Assembly (NCBI GenBank): GCA_030427735.1
Contig: JAUIBP010000005.1
Span: forward strand, 124,001 to 188,000
Direction: 5' to 3'
Length of the DNA: 64,000 nt
From: Bacteroidia bacterium
GTDB lineage: Bacteria > Bacteroidota > Bacteroidia > Flavobacteriales > Flavobacteriaceae
Program-made: the position numbers and the translations under genes
The notes under the pieces: generated by a model
Told to the model about the DNA's origin: nothing
The model's database searches: none
What the model saw: only the letters and a program-made list of their open reading frames with translations
Part shown: piece by piece, positions 54,419 through 62,995 of the stretch
Layout of the letters: the number at the start of each line of letters is the position of its first letter
Position numbering within the stretch: the stretch's first letter is position 1

Positions 54419-55777
54419 ATGAATAATAACAATGTTACACAACAGTCTAAATTCGGAAATTGGTTAAAATCGTCAAAAACTGCTAAAATGGTATCGGTGG
54501 GTGTTTTAATTCTAATCCTTTTAATTCCGTTATCATATATTAAAGAGTTAATAAATGAACGCGCGGATAGGCAAAAAGCCGTAACCCGAGAGATAAACAC
54601 AAAGTGGGGTGAAGATGTTTGTGTTTATGGCCCCATTTTAAAAGTGCCTTATAAAACTTATAATACCATAACCATGGTAGACGATAAATTAAACACAACA
54701 ACCAAAGAAACTAAAACAATTATAAAATATGCATATATTTTTCCCGAGGAGTTAGATGCAAAGGTTAATGTAAAATCAAAAACACTTAAACGAGGTAACT
54801 ATCAATCTGCCGTGTATACTTCAACTACAAACTTTTCTGGCATGTTCCCAGAAATAAACCTAGCCAATAAAGATATTAGCACAAACGATATTGTATGGGA
54901 TAAAATTACTGCTGTTATAAAAACCACCAATCTAAAAGGCATTAAAAATGAAGTCACTTTAAATTTAAATTCAAAAACGTACCCCTTTCAAACCAACTAT
55001 TCAGAAAACAAAAACAAAGGCCATTTAGATGCATTAGAATCTGACTTCTTAAATATAAGTAACCAAAAAACATTACATTTTAATGTTCAAATAACATTTA
55101 ATGGAAGTGAACAAATTACAATTGTTCCCATAGGAAAAACAACAACAATGAGCATGGTTTCCAATTGGGCAAACCCAAGCTTTATAGGCAACTATTTACC
55201 AGACGATAATAATAAAACCATTACGGCCGAAGGATTTAATGTAAATTGGAAAGTACTACACATAAACAGGGCCTTCTCGCAAGTATACCTAAATACTGTA
55301 CCTAACCTCAACGCTTACGCCTTTGGAACAAAATTTATGATAATGGTTGATGAATATCAAAAAAGTGAACGCTCTGCCAAGTATGGTTTTCTAGTTATCG
55401 CATTAACTTTTCTGGTATTCTTTTTAATACAGACCTTAAGCAAAATTAACATCCATCCTTTTCAATATTTAATGATTGGGCTTGCTTTAACTATGTTTTA
55501 CACATTACTCATTTCTATATCCGAACACAGCAATTTCCTTACTGCATATTCTATAGCAACTCTATCTGTTGTTATTCTAATAAGTTGGTATTCTAAATCT
55601 ATATTAAAAACAATTAAATTTACAAGCTTCATAAGCATCGCGCTAAGTGCGCTCTATATTTTTATTTTTGTGATTATACAATTAGAAAACTATGCTCTGC
55701 TAGTAGGTAGCATTGGTTTGTTTTTTATTTTAACTTCTGTAATGTTTATATCGAGAAAAATAGATTGGAATAATTAA
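54419..55777 (+). CDS. creD: Inner-membrane protein CreD
   Basis: 452 residues of the CreD family: one N-terminal helix (about 24-42, VSVGVLILILLIPLSYI), a large periplasmic domain (about 45-320) with YKTYNTI and SWANPSFIGNYLP, and five C-terminal helices. In gamma-proteobacteria CreD expression depends on CreBC and affects envelope integrity and colicin tolerance; no CreBC is present here and the winged-helix protein probably takes over. The start is at the only ATG, with site 2 upstream. Confidence 0.88.
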   Translation: MNNNNVTQQSKFGNWLKSSKTAKMVSVGVLILILLIPLSYIKELINERADRQKAVTREINTKWGEDVCVYGPILKVPYKTYNTITMVDDKLNTTTKETKTIIKYAYIFPEELDAKVNVKSKTLKRGNYQSAVYTSTTNFSGMFPEINLANKDISTNDIVWDKITAVIKTTNLKGIKNEVTLNLNSKTYPFQTNYSENKNKGHLDALESDFLNISNQKTLHFNVQITFNGSEQITIVPIGKTTTMSMVSNWANPSFIGNYLPDDNNKTITAEGFNVNWKVLHINRAFSQVYLNTVPNLNAYAFGTKFMIMVDEYQKSERSAKYGFLVIALTFLVFFLIQTLSKINIHPFQYLMIGLALTMFYTLLISISEHSNFLTAYSIATLSVVILISWYSKSILKTIKFTSFISIALSALYIFIFVIIQLENYALLVGSIGLFFILTSVMFISRKIDWNN

Positions 55778-55787
55778 TTAAAATATC

Positions 55788-55823
55788 AACAACCAACAAC
55801 AGCTTTTTTCGTTGTTGGTTGTT
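55788..55823. other. Perfect 13-pair hairpin after creD
   Basis: AACAACCAACAAC / GTTGTTGGTTGTT with the 10-base loop AGCTTTTTTC. The T-run is in the loop and none follows the stem, so it is not a standard intrinsic terminator, but it lies 10 bases after the creD stop and may still end or protect the transcript. Confidence 0.6.
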
Positions 55824-55882
55824 CTAATTACTTAAAACCGTATTTCACACTTAAAAAATATAAAAAGAAGGATTTTATATCC

Positions 55883-55909
55883 TTATTAGTAATTCATCAA
55901 TACTAATAA
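55883..55909. promoter_or_regulatory. 27-base inverted repeat upstream of the TonB receptor operon
   Basis: TTATTAGTA-9 bases-TACTAATAA, perfect over 9 pairs, 56 bases before the promoter -33 element. A smaller repeat AAGGAT-5-ATCCTT (55868-55884) adjoins it. An iron- or stress-responsive operator is possible. Confidence 0.45.
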
Positions 55910-55965
55910 ACCCACCTCATTATCAATCATGAAGCTATATTTATTTAAAATAATTTTAAATAAGC

Positions 55966-55996
55966 TTTGTTCTTACTAAAAGCTAGTCTATTTTTG
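55966..55996 (+). promoter_or_regulatory. Promoter of the TonB receptor operon
   Basis: TTTG, 19 bases, then TATTTTTG: a full match to the Bacteroidota consensus, about 45 bases before the ATG at 56042. Confidence 0.75.
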
Positions 55997-56041
55997 CCAA
56001 AAAATTTAACAATTATTAATAATTAGTCTAAATAATAATTA

Positions 56042-58441
56042 ATGAAAAATTTACTAAGCTTAACATTCTTATTTTTTACATCTTTAATAATACATGCACA
56101 ACAAAACGTGCAAGGTACTATTACAGATATTAACAACGAACCTATAGTAGGTGCAAATATCATTATAAAAAACACTACCCACGGTAGTCAATCGGATATC
56201 GATGGGCGGTTTAACATAAACTATGTCGAAGCAGGCCAACACATTGCTGTGGTATCGTATTTAGGATACAAAACAAAAGAAGTGCCTTTTACCTTAACAA
56301 CTACAGACCTTACCTTACCTACAATTGTACTTTACGAAGGTCAGGAAATTTTAAATGAAGTTGTTATTGATGGCGAAAGACACAACAAATTCTCTAGAAA
56401 ACAAACTGCCTATGTAGCGAAATTACCTTTAAAAGATTTAGAAAACACACAGGTTTACACCACGGTAACTACAGATTTATTAGAATCGCAAATCACTACC
56501 AGTTTCGAAGATGCTCTAGAAAATGCTACAGGTGTTCAACAATTATGGACTTCTACTGGTCGAGGCGGCGATGGTGCTGGTTATTACTCGTTACGTGGTT
56601 TTAGTGTGCAACCGCAGCTGGTAAATGGTTTACCAGGGTTAACCAACGGAACTATAAATGCTGCAAACATAGAACGTATAGAGGTTATTAAAGGCCCTTC
56701 GGCTACCTTATTTGGTAGTAGCGTAACCTCTTATGGCGGGTTAATAAATGTAGTTACTAAAAAGCCTTACAAAGGTTTTGGCGGACAAGTATCGTATACT
56801 GGAGGGTCTTATGGATTAAATGTAATTACAGGGGATTTTAACACTGCTTTAGATAAGAATGAAAATATTTATTTCCGTTTAAACACCTCTTACCATTCCG
56901 AAGACAGTTTTCAAGATGCAGGCTTTAGAAAGTCGTTTTTTGTAGCACCATCCTTATCGTACCAAGTAAACAACAGATTGTCGTTCTCGTTTTACGGAGA
57001 AATTTCTCAGGCCGAAAAAACAAATCCTACCATGTTGTTTGTTAGCCGTGGCGCCCCAATGCAATACGATAGCTTAGACGATTTAGGATACGATTACAAA
57101 AAATCGTATACCAGTAATGCACTTACTTTAGAAAACCCAACTCAAAATTACCGCGTAGAAATGGACTATAAAATTTCAGACAGTTGGAACTCTCAAACCT
57201 TAGTCTCAAAAAGTGCGACATCTACAAAAGGGTATTATACCTACCTATACGATTTAACTGGAGAAGGTATTTTTACACGTTACCTTAACAAACAAAATGC
57301 TTCAACTCAAACAACAGACATACAACAAAACTTTATTGGCGACTTTAAAATAGGAAGCCTTAGAAACCGTATGGTTGTAGGCTTAGATTTTTATACCGTT
57401 ACAGGCATAGATAATGGTAGTACCTATGTAGGTTATGGCGCTGTAAACCCAAAAGAAGGCACAGAAGAAGCTGGCTTTCCTTTAACAACTGCTGGTGTAG
57501 ATGCTGCCTTAGCAAATGCAGGAATTAACTACAACAAAACACGCTCTAACATCTATAGTGCTTACGTGTCCGATGTATTAAACATTACCGAGTATTTATC
57601 GGCTATGGCTAGTGTACGTTTCGATTTCTTCGACGAAAAAGGAAATATTGCAACAGATGATGATAATTACGACCAGTTTGCTGTATCTCCTAAATTTGGT
57701 TTATTATTTCAACCTATTCAAGATAAATTATCTGTATTTGCAAACTGGCAAAATGGGTTTACAAACGTAGCGCCTCAATTAGTAGGCAACCCAGATCTAG
57801 ATATTAATCCGGAAGGACAAGTACTTAAAACCTTTAAACCAGAACATGCTAACCAATGGGAAGTTGGTGTTAAAACAAACTTTTTTAACAACCGTTTAAA
57901 CGCTACTGTAAACTATTACAACATTCTTGTTGGAAATCGTTTAATGACAGACCCTAACGATCCTTTTGGCAAGATACAAGACGGAGAGGTGTCTAGTAAA
58001 GGATTTGAATTGGAATTAAATGCCAACCCTGTTAATGGATTAAACTTACGAGGAGGCTTCAGCTATAACGATAGCGAAGTAACAAAATCGGACAACCCAG
58101 ATGCCATTGGCGAACGTCCGCTAGAAGCAGGATCGGACATACTTTATAACCTTTGGGCCGATTATCATTTTGAAACTGGAGCCATTAAAGGATTTGGTAT
58201 TGGCGCCGGATTTAATGGTGGTAGCGAACGCGACATCATGAACCCTAGCTCTAGTCCGTCAGGAAACCTTTCAGTACCTAGCTATTTTGTTGCTAATGCC
58301 TCTATTTACTATGCCGCAAACAAATACCGTGTTGGACTAAAATTGAATAATGCTTTTAACGAAGAATATTACAATGGTTGGTCTACAATTACACCACAAC
58401 AACCTAGATCTGTTTTAGCTAACTTTGCATTTAAATTTTAA
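56042..58441 (+). CDS. TonB-dependent receptor, probable siderophore receptor
   Basis: 799 residues: signal peptide (IIHAQ, about residue 20), a CarboxypepD-regulatory-like domain (about 23-105), a plug (about 120-235 with YYSLRGFSVQPQLVNGLPG, IERIEVIKGPSATLFGS and GGLINVVTKKP), then a 22-strand-type barrel ending in an aromatic residue (NFAFKF). The adjoining DUF4198, DUF3649 and PepSY genes point to iron-siderophore uptake. Ligand cannot be told; a RagB/SusD lipoprotein is absent, so it is not a polysaccharide receptor. Confidence 0.9.
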   Translation: MKNLLSLTFLFFTSLIIHAQQNVQGTITDINNEPIVGANIIIKNTTHGSQSDIDGRFNINYVEAGQHIAVVSYLGYKTKEVPFTLTTTDLTLPTIVLYEGQEILNEVVIDGERHNKFSRKQTAYVAKLPLKDLENTQVYTTVTTDLLESQITTSFEDALENATGVQQLWTSTGRGGDGAGYYSLRGFSVQPQLVNGLPGLTNGTINAANIERIEVIKGPSATLFGSSVTSYGGLINVVTKKPYKGFGGQVSYTGGSYGLNVITGDFNTALDKNENIYFRLNTSYHSEDSFQDAGFRKSFFVAPSLSYQVNNRLSFSFYGEISQAEKTNPTMLFVSRGAPMQYDSLDDLGYDYKKSYTSNALTLENPTQNYRVEMDYKISDSWNSQTLVSKSATSTKGYYTYLYDLTGEGIFTRYLNKQNASTQTTDIQQNFIGDFKIGSLRNRMVVGLDFYTVTGIDNGSTYVGYGAVNPKEGTEEAGFPLTTAGVDAALANAGINYNKTRSNIYSAYVSDVLNITEYLSAMASVRFDFFDEKGNIATDDDNYDQFAVSPKFGLLFQPIQDKLSVFANWQNGFTNVAPQLVGNPDLDINPEGQVLKTFKPEHANQWEVGVKTNFFNNRLNATVNYYNILVGNRLMTDPNDPFGKIQDGEVSSKGFELELNANPVNGLNLRGGFSYNDSEVTKSDNPDAIGERPLEAGSDILYNLWADYHFETGAIKGFGIGAGFNGGSERDIMNPSSSPSGNLSVPSYFVANASIYYAANKYRVGLKLNNAFNEEYYNGWSTITPQQPRSVLANFAFKF

Positions 58442-58451
58442 TTAAAACATT

Positions 58452-59168
58452 ATGAAAAAATTAATATTAACCCTGACTTTTTTAGTTCTGATTGTATCGC
58501 CATCTTTTGCACATTACTTATGGGTAGAAACAAATGCTCAGGGTTCTGTTGGACAATCGCAGGTAGTAAATGTATATTACGGCGAGTATACTTACGGCGT
58601 AATAGAACAAGTAAACGGCGAAGCATTTCCTAAAGTAAAAGACTTTAGCCTTTGGGTTATTGATGCTAACGGTAAGAAAACCGAATTACAGGTAACCGCT
58701 AAAGACGACCACTTTACAACTACTTTTACTCCTAAGCAAAAAGGAACTTATACTATTGTTTTAGATAACGATAACATTGAAGTTATAGACTATACCAAAT
58801 ACGATTTTGGTATATTTAAAACACATTACAATGCTTCTGCCGTTGTAGAAGTGGAGCAGGAAACTTCAAATTCTAACAACAGTTCTAAAAACGGAATTTC
58901 TATAGTAAAAGTTAAAGAACAAGGTAACGATATTAAATTGCAGGTACTATTTAAAGGCAAACCTCTTGCCGAAAACGAAGCAACTATTTTTGTTAGCGAT
59001 TTATGGTCTAAAAAGTTAACAACAGACCAAGACGGCTATATTTCCTTTAACTTACCTTGGGCAACCAAATACATTATAGAAACCACCAAAAAAGAAGAAG
59101 TCCCAGGAAAATTTAAAGGCAAAGATTATCAATTTATTTGGCATTGTGCCACGTATTGTATTCAATAA
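58452..59168 (+). CDS. DUF4198 secreted protein
   Basis: 238 residues with signal peptide (VLIVSPSFAH, cleavage near residue 20), two beta-sandwich-like parts linked by a Ser/Asn-rich segment (SNSNNSSKNG, about residues 138-147), and a C-terminal HCATYCIQ with two cysteines. Members of this family are found in iron or cobalt/nickel uptake operons and probably bind metal or its complex in the periplasm. It lies 10 bases after the receptor gene and ends before an intrinsic terminator. Confidence 0.82.
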   Translation: MKKLILTLTFLVLIVSPSFAHYLWVETNAQGSVGQSQVVNVYYGEYTYGVIEQVNGEAFPKVKDFSLWVIDANGKKTELQVTAKDDHFTTTFTPKQKGTYTIVLDNDNIEVIDYTKYDFGIFKTHYNASAVVEVEQETSNSNNSSKNGISIVKVKEQGNDIKLQVLFKGKPLAENEATIFVSDLWSKKLTTDQDGYISFNLPWATKYIIETTKKEEVPGKFKGKDYQFIWHCATYCIQ

Positions 59169-59180
59169 CACATTATAAAA

Positions 59181-59214
59181 AACAACTCTGAATGCTAACG
59201 TTCAGAGTTGTTTT
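59181..59214 (+). terminator. Intra-operon terminator between DUF4198 and DUF3325-like genes
   Basis: Perfect 12-pair stem AACAACTCTGAA / TTCAGAGTTGTT with an 8-base loop and TTTTAATTTT after it. It lies 12 bases after the DUF4198 stop and should reduce readthrough into the membrane-protein genes. The apparent ATG at 59192 is inside its stem-loop. Confidence 0.85.
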
Positions 59215-59227
59215 AATTTTAGATATT

Positions 59228-59563
59228 ATGATAACGCTATCTATTTTAATACTCATAATTGCATTTTACATGCTGTATTCTACCTCCAAACGTATGTGTA
59301 TGCTTATTAGCATTCCGTTCGAGGCCGTATTACAGCGGCATATAAAGAGTGTTAAAATTATAGGAGTTTGTTTGTTGTTATTAGCTTTAATTTCAAACTG
59401 CTATACCTTTGGAGTAACCTCTGGTATCCTGTTTTTTTGTATTGGATTAATGACCTTTGGTAGTTTAATTATTTTATTAACACCGCTGAGACTTTTAACC
59501 TACAGAAGTTTAATTATTTTCGTTTTATTAAGTTTTACTATCGAATTTATATTCCATTTTTAA
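59228..59563 (+). CDS. Small membrane protein, DUF3325-like
   Basis: 111 residues from the ATG at 59228 (MITLSILILIIAFYMLYSTSKR); an earlier ATG at 59192 is rejected because it lies in the terminator hairpin. Three hydrophobic helices are visible. DUF3325 proteins occur with DUF3649 and PepSY proteins next to siderophore receptors in many Gram-negative bacteria. The assignment rests on size, topology and this context, so it is probable rather than certain. Confidence 0.68.
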   Translation: MITLSILILIIAFYMLYSTSKRMCMLISIPFEAVLQRHIKSVKIIGVCLLLLALISNCYTFGVTSGILFFCIGLMTFGSLIILLTPLRLLTYRSLIIFVLLSFTIEFIFHF

Positions 59564-59566
59564 GCC

Positions 59567-59866
59567 ATGCCTGCAAACAAAAAATATTTAACCACATCTA
59601 AAACTCAGCGCTTTGCTAAAATTACTGCGGCCATTTTAGGCGGATATCTAGTTACGGCATCGCTGCACATGGCTTTATCGTTTTGGTTAGACCACACTAC
59701 AGTAATTATTACCTCTACCTTTACTGGTTTTATTTTATGGGCTAGCCTTATGGTAGTGGCATTTTTAGCTAAAAATGGATGGAAAATATGGGGTATCTAT
59801 TTAGCTTTTACCTTACTATTTTCTATAGGCATTTATTTAGGTCAAATTTATAATCCAATCGTTTAA
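59567..59866 (+). CDS. Small membrane protein, DUF3649-like (iron uptake)
   Basis: 99 residues with two to three helices: AKITAAILGGYLVTASLHMAL, IITSTFTGFILWASLMVVAFLA, IYLAFTLLFSIGIYLG. The ILGGY and A-LA pattern fits DUF3649, annotated in other phyla as an iron transporter subunit. It lies 3 bases after the DUF3325-like gene and 13 before the PepSY gene. A role in passing siderophore iron across the inner membrane is likely but unproven. Confidence 0.7.
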   Translation: MPANKKYLTTSKTQRFAKITAAILGGYLVTASLHMALSFWLDHTTVIITSTFTGFILWASLMVVAFLAKNGWKIWGIYLAFTLLFSIGIYLGQIYNPIV

Positions 59867-59879
59867 CTTAAGTTTTAAA

Positions 59880-61430
59880 ATGAGCGATAAACGCACCTAC
59901 AATATTCTATTTCATACACACACGGTTAGTGGCATTGTTATTAGCGTTGCCCTTTATGTTATTTTCTTTGCGGGTTCGTTCTCGTTTTTTAGAGATGAAA
60001 TTATTAATTGGGAACGCAATCATACTGTCGAGCGCACTGAAGATTTACAACTTGATTTCGATACAGCTTTAGATTCATTAAATGCAACTACCTCCCTAAA
60101 AGGAAGAGATATTGAACTCAGTAAGCATTATGTAGAACAGAACATTGGCATCTCTATATCTGCCTCTAAAGATAGTTTAACATCCAAAGATGAAAATGTT
60201 GGAAAATATCTTGTTTTAGATACCAAAACCTACTCACAGAGCACCTATACAAACAGCTATACCTTAGGCGAATTTTTATACCGTCTGCACTTTTTTGCTC
60301 AATTATACTACCCTGTTGGCTATTATTTAGCTGGTTTTGTAGCCTTCTTTTTTCTATTTGCTATTATTACTGGCATTATAATTCATTGGAATAAAATCGT
60401 TCCTAATTTTTACACCTTCAGACCCCTTGCCAAGCTAAAAACCTTATGGACCGATGCCCATACCGCTTTAGGAGTTATTGGTTTACCTTTTCAATTTGTA
60501 TATGCTGTTACAGGAGCTTTTTTTATGATTAAAGCACTTTTAATTGCCCCCAATGTACTTTTGCTTTACAAAGGAGACGACACCAAATTTTACAAAGATC
60601 TAGGGTATGCCCATCCTGAAATTGAATATACAAATACGCCTTTAACTACCGACTTTAGTATTAACACCTATATAGAAAACACCAAACAACTTTGGCCCGA
60701 TTTTAACATTACTCACGTGCATATCTTTAATTATGGCGATGCGAATATGCATGTGCAGACCGAAGGGCAATTAAACTACAACAACAAATTTACATCACCC
60801 GGACAAGCCCTTTACCAAGTAAAAACCGGGACTTTAATTTCTAAAAAAGACCCCTACCTTAAAGCAAGTTATTTAGATGGAGTAAAGAATGTTTTATACC
60901 GTTTACACTATGGCGATTATGCTGGCTTTGCTTTACGTGTAATAAGCTTTGTTTTGGGTATTATTTCCTGTTTGGTTATCATTTCTGGAGTTATGATATG
61001 GCTCGTGGCTCGCGACAAGAAAACGTTACCTGATAAAAAACGCAGATTTAACGAAACCGTTGTTAGAATATACCTTGCCATTTGTTTAAGTATGTACCCA
61101 ATAACAGCCCTATCATTTATTGCCGTAAAACTTTTTGAGCCTGTTAGCCAGAGTTTTATTTATCGCTTTTATTTTATAGGCTGGTTGTTATTTATTGTAC
61201 TTTATATCGTTAGAAGAGATAATGGATTTACAAACCGAAACACATTGTTATTAGGTTCTGTATTCGGTTTTTTAATACCTATAGCTAATGGTGTTACTAC
61301 TGGAAATTGGTTTTGGTTAACTTTTAAAAATGAACAGTTTCAGTTGTGCTTTATAGATGTCTTTTGGTTAACATTAGCATCTATAACCTTATTTGCCTAC
61401 ATTAAAATTAAACATCGAAAAAAAGTATAA
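59880..61430 (+). CDS. PepSY domain inner-membrane protein, iron-uptake reductase-like
   Basis: 516 residues with four to six membrane helices in the arrangement of PepSY-associated proteins: N-terminal helix (about 20-38, GIVISVALYVIFFAGSFSF), a periplasmic loop of about 90 residues, paired helices with histidines (FFFLFAIITGIIIHWNK and DAHTALGVIGLPFQFVYAVTG), a second periplasmic region and C-terminal helices (ILWLVARDKK). Such proteins are proposed to reduce ferric siderophores at the membrane. It ends the operon that begins with the TonB receptor. Confidence 0.85.
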   Translation: MSDKRTYNILFHTHTVSGIVISVALYVIFFAGSFSFFRDEIINWERNHTVERTEDLQLDFDTALDSLNATTSLKGRDIELSKHYVEQNIGISISASKDSLTSKDENVGKYLVLDTKTYSQSTYTNSYTLGEFLYRLHFFAQLYYPVGYYLAGFVAFFFLFAIITGIIIHWNKIVPNFYTFRPLAKLKTLWTDAHTALGVIGLPFQFVYAVTGAFFMIKALLIAPNVLLLYKGDDTKFYKDLGYAHPEIEYTNTPLTTDFSINTYIENTKQLWPDFNITHVHIFNYGDANMHVQTEGQLNYNNKFTSPGQALYQVKTGTLISKKDPYLKASYLDGVKNVLYRLHYGDYAGFALRVISFVLGIISCLVIISGVMIWLVARDKKTLPDKKRRFNETVVRIYLAICLSMYPITALSFIAVKLFEPVSQSFIYRFYFIGWLLFIVLYIVRRDNGFTNRNTLLLGSVFGFLIPIANGVTTGNWFWLTFKNEQFQLCFIDVFWLTLASITLFAYIKIKHRKKV

Positions 61431-61550
61431 CACGAGCAGTCAAATTCATTTTTAAATGCTTTACTCGTTTGTTTTTTAATTCTCCTTAAACAACTATTAA
61501 ATGTCTCTTTTATAAATAAAAGATAAAGCAAACCTGCAAAGTACTAACAC

Positions 61551-62756
61551 TTATTTCTTTCCATCGACATAATCGTGAAGGTAAGAAAATCGTGGTGTTA
61601 ATTTTCCATCTGCAGTCATTCGCGCACGTTCTAAAACGCCATCGGCATCATTATTAAAAAAGGCAGGGATTACATGTTTCAGAAATATTTTACCAAAGCC
61701 TTGACTGGCATCTTTTGGCAATTCGCAAGGTAGGTTATCGACTGCCATGACAGCTATAGCATTTTCATTTTTAAAATCGACTTCCGATTCTGTTTCCGGG
61801 TCATAACCATAAATAGGATCTTCGATAGTAGATGCTCGTAACGTTGTAGCTACAGGACCATCGATATCGCAGCTAATATCGGCCACTACTCTAATATTAA
61901 ACTCAGACGATTTTACATCGGCTCTTGTAAATAAATACGGTGCACCTTCGCCATAAAAGTGACCTGTTATAAGCATGTCTGTTACTGCGGCAAATCGCAT
62001 AAACGTGGACTGATAGGCCTGCGGATTTTTAAAAAAATCTTTAAGAGGCTTTGTCTTACCATCTATACGCGCATTATAATCTAACGCATCTATATTACAA
62101 TACACAGGGGTGCTAAAACGCTCAGTTAAATATGCCTCGACACTCACTTTAGGAATTTTTAAAGCATCTAAAATTTCCATAGCACCATGAGCTACCTTTC
62201 CGCCACCTGTTAATAAAATTCGCATATTTGGTACACTAAGTTGCTTGAGTTGCCTATTTAAAGCCTTTTGGTCTGCCAGTGTGTTGGCTTTTGGCAAATC
62301 CCAACTCGCATGCTTAAGTCCCCAGGTTCTAAATGCGTTATAAGCTCCAACAATACCTGCATAACGACCAAACCCTATAAGGCGCATCCCCTTTTTATCG
62401 ATTATGGTTTCGTGGTCGTATAGCGTTATGTTTTTTTCTAGCACAGCTTGTAACAGCCTTCTATTATAAGGTTGCTTTTTTATGGTATGCGAAAAAAAGA
62501 AATACGATTTATTAGGGATTAAAGCTTCTACTGGAACTTCTTTTACTCCTAAAAACACATCGCAATCGGAAACATCTTTAACCACATTAAAACCTGCTAG
62601 CTTATAAACTTCGTCTGGAAAAATTCTGATCTTAGATTTCTCGATTTTGAATTTTGCTTCTGGAAATTGCTGTTTTACCTGCAAGAGTGTACGCGGGCCA
62701 AATACTACTCGTCTGTCTGGTGGGGTTTTACGTTCTTTAATAATTGCGAATTTCAT
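61551..62756 (-). CDS. Lysine-forming saccharopine dehydrogenase-like protein (AlaDH/PNT family)
   Basis: 401 residues from MKFAIIKERKTPPDRRVVFG at 62756; a 14-codon upstream extension reaches into the promoter region and is not used. N-terminal part aligns with AlaDH/PNT proteins, and IGFGRYAGIVGAYNAFRTWG (about residues 110-130) with fungal Lys1; a nucleotide loop NMRILLTGGGKVAHGAMEIL is central. The C-terminal VMAVDNLPCELPKDASQGF is typical of the Lys1 type. Lys1 works in lysine metabolism in fungi; in Bacteroidota similar genes are annotated as NAD(P)-dependent oxidoreductases and their reaction is not settled. Divergent from ssrA. Confidence 0.8.
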   Translation of the reverse strand: MKFAIIKERKTPPDRRVVFGPRTLLQVKQQFPEAKFKIEKSKIRIFPDEVYKLAGFNVVKDVSDCDVFLGVKEVPVEALIPNKSYFFFSHTIKKQPYNRRLLQAVLEKNITLYDHETIIDKKGMRLIGFGRYAGIVGAYNAFRTWGLKHASWDLPKANTLADQKALNRQLKQLSVPNMRILLTGGGKVAHGAMEILDALKIPKVSVEAYLTERFSTPVYCNIDALDYNARIDGKTKPLKDFFKNPQAYQSTFMRFAAVTDMLITGHFYGEGAPYLFTRADVKSSEFNIRVVADISCDIDGPVATTLRASTIEDPIYGYDPETESEVDFKNENAIAVMAVDNLPCELPKDASQGFGKIFLKHVIPAFFNNDADGVLERARMTADGKLTPRFSYLHDYVDGKK

Positions 62757-62846
62757 ACTGATGTTTTTAAGGTCTGACACGTTAGGGTAATGGCACAACT
62801 TTTGTACTAAATTACACGGAAATGTAGGTTAAAACAAATTTTTTAA

Positions 62847-62854
62847 TAGCTTTG
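62847..62854 (+). promoter_or_regulatory. ssrA promoter, -7 element
   Basis: TAGCTTTG, followed by CATTCC, matches TAnnTTTG. It lies about 140 bases before the mature ssrA 5' end, so a structured leader is transcribed first. No clear -33 TTTG is seen. Confidence 0.55.
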
Positions 62855-62902
62855 CATTCCTTATTTTTTCTTATACTATATAAGTTTAAATGGTATTGCG
62901 TT

Positions 62903-62978
62903 AAGGATTGCAGCGGCATCCTTTTTAATTGATAAATTAAAAAGATATAGCGAAAAGCCTGCCCCGAAAGGGAACGCC
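62903..62978 (+). ncRNA. Structured leader upstream of ssrA
   Basis: Three hairpins in the leader: AAGGAT-9-ATCCTT (62903-62923), CTTTTTAATT-GATA-AATTAAAAAG (62921-62944, 10 pairs) and GCG...CCC-GAAA-GGG...CGC with a GNRA tetraloop (62950-62977). The first two share bases and would be alternatives. No ORF. Could be a 5' leader of pre-tmRNA or a small RNA. Confidence 0.55.
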
Positions 62979-62995
62979 AAAATACTTACAACAAT

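Noticed and set aside
59192-59227. Upstream ATG for the DUF3325-like gene
   Set aside because: It lies in a perfect terminator stem-loop; the next ATG begins a normal membrane helix.
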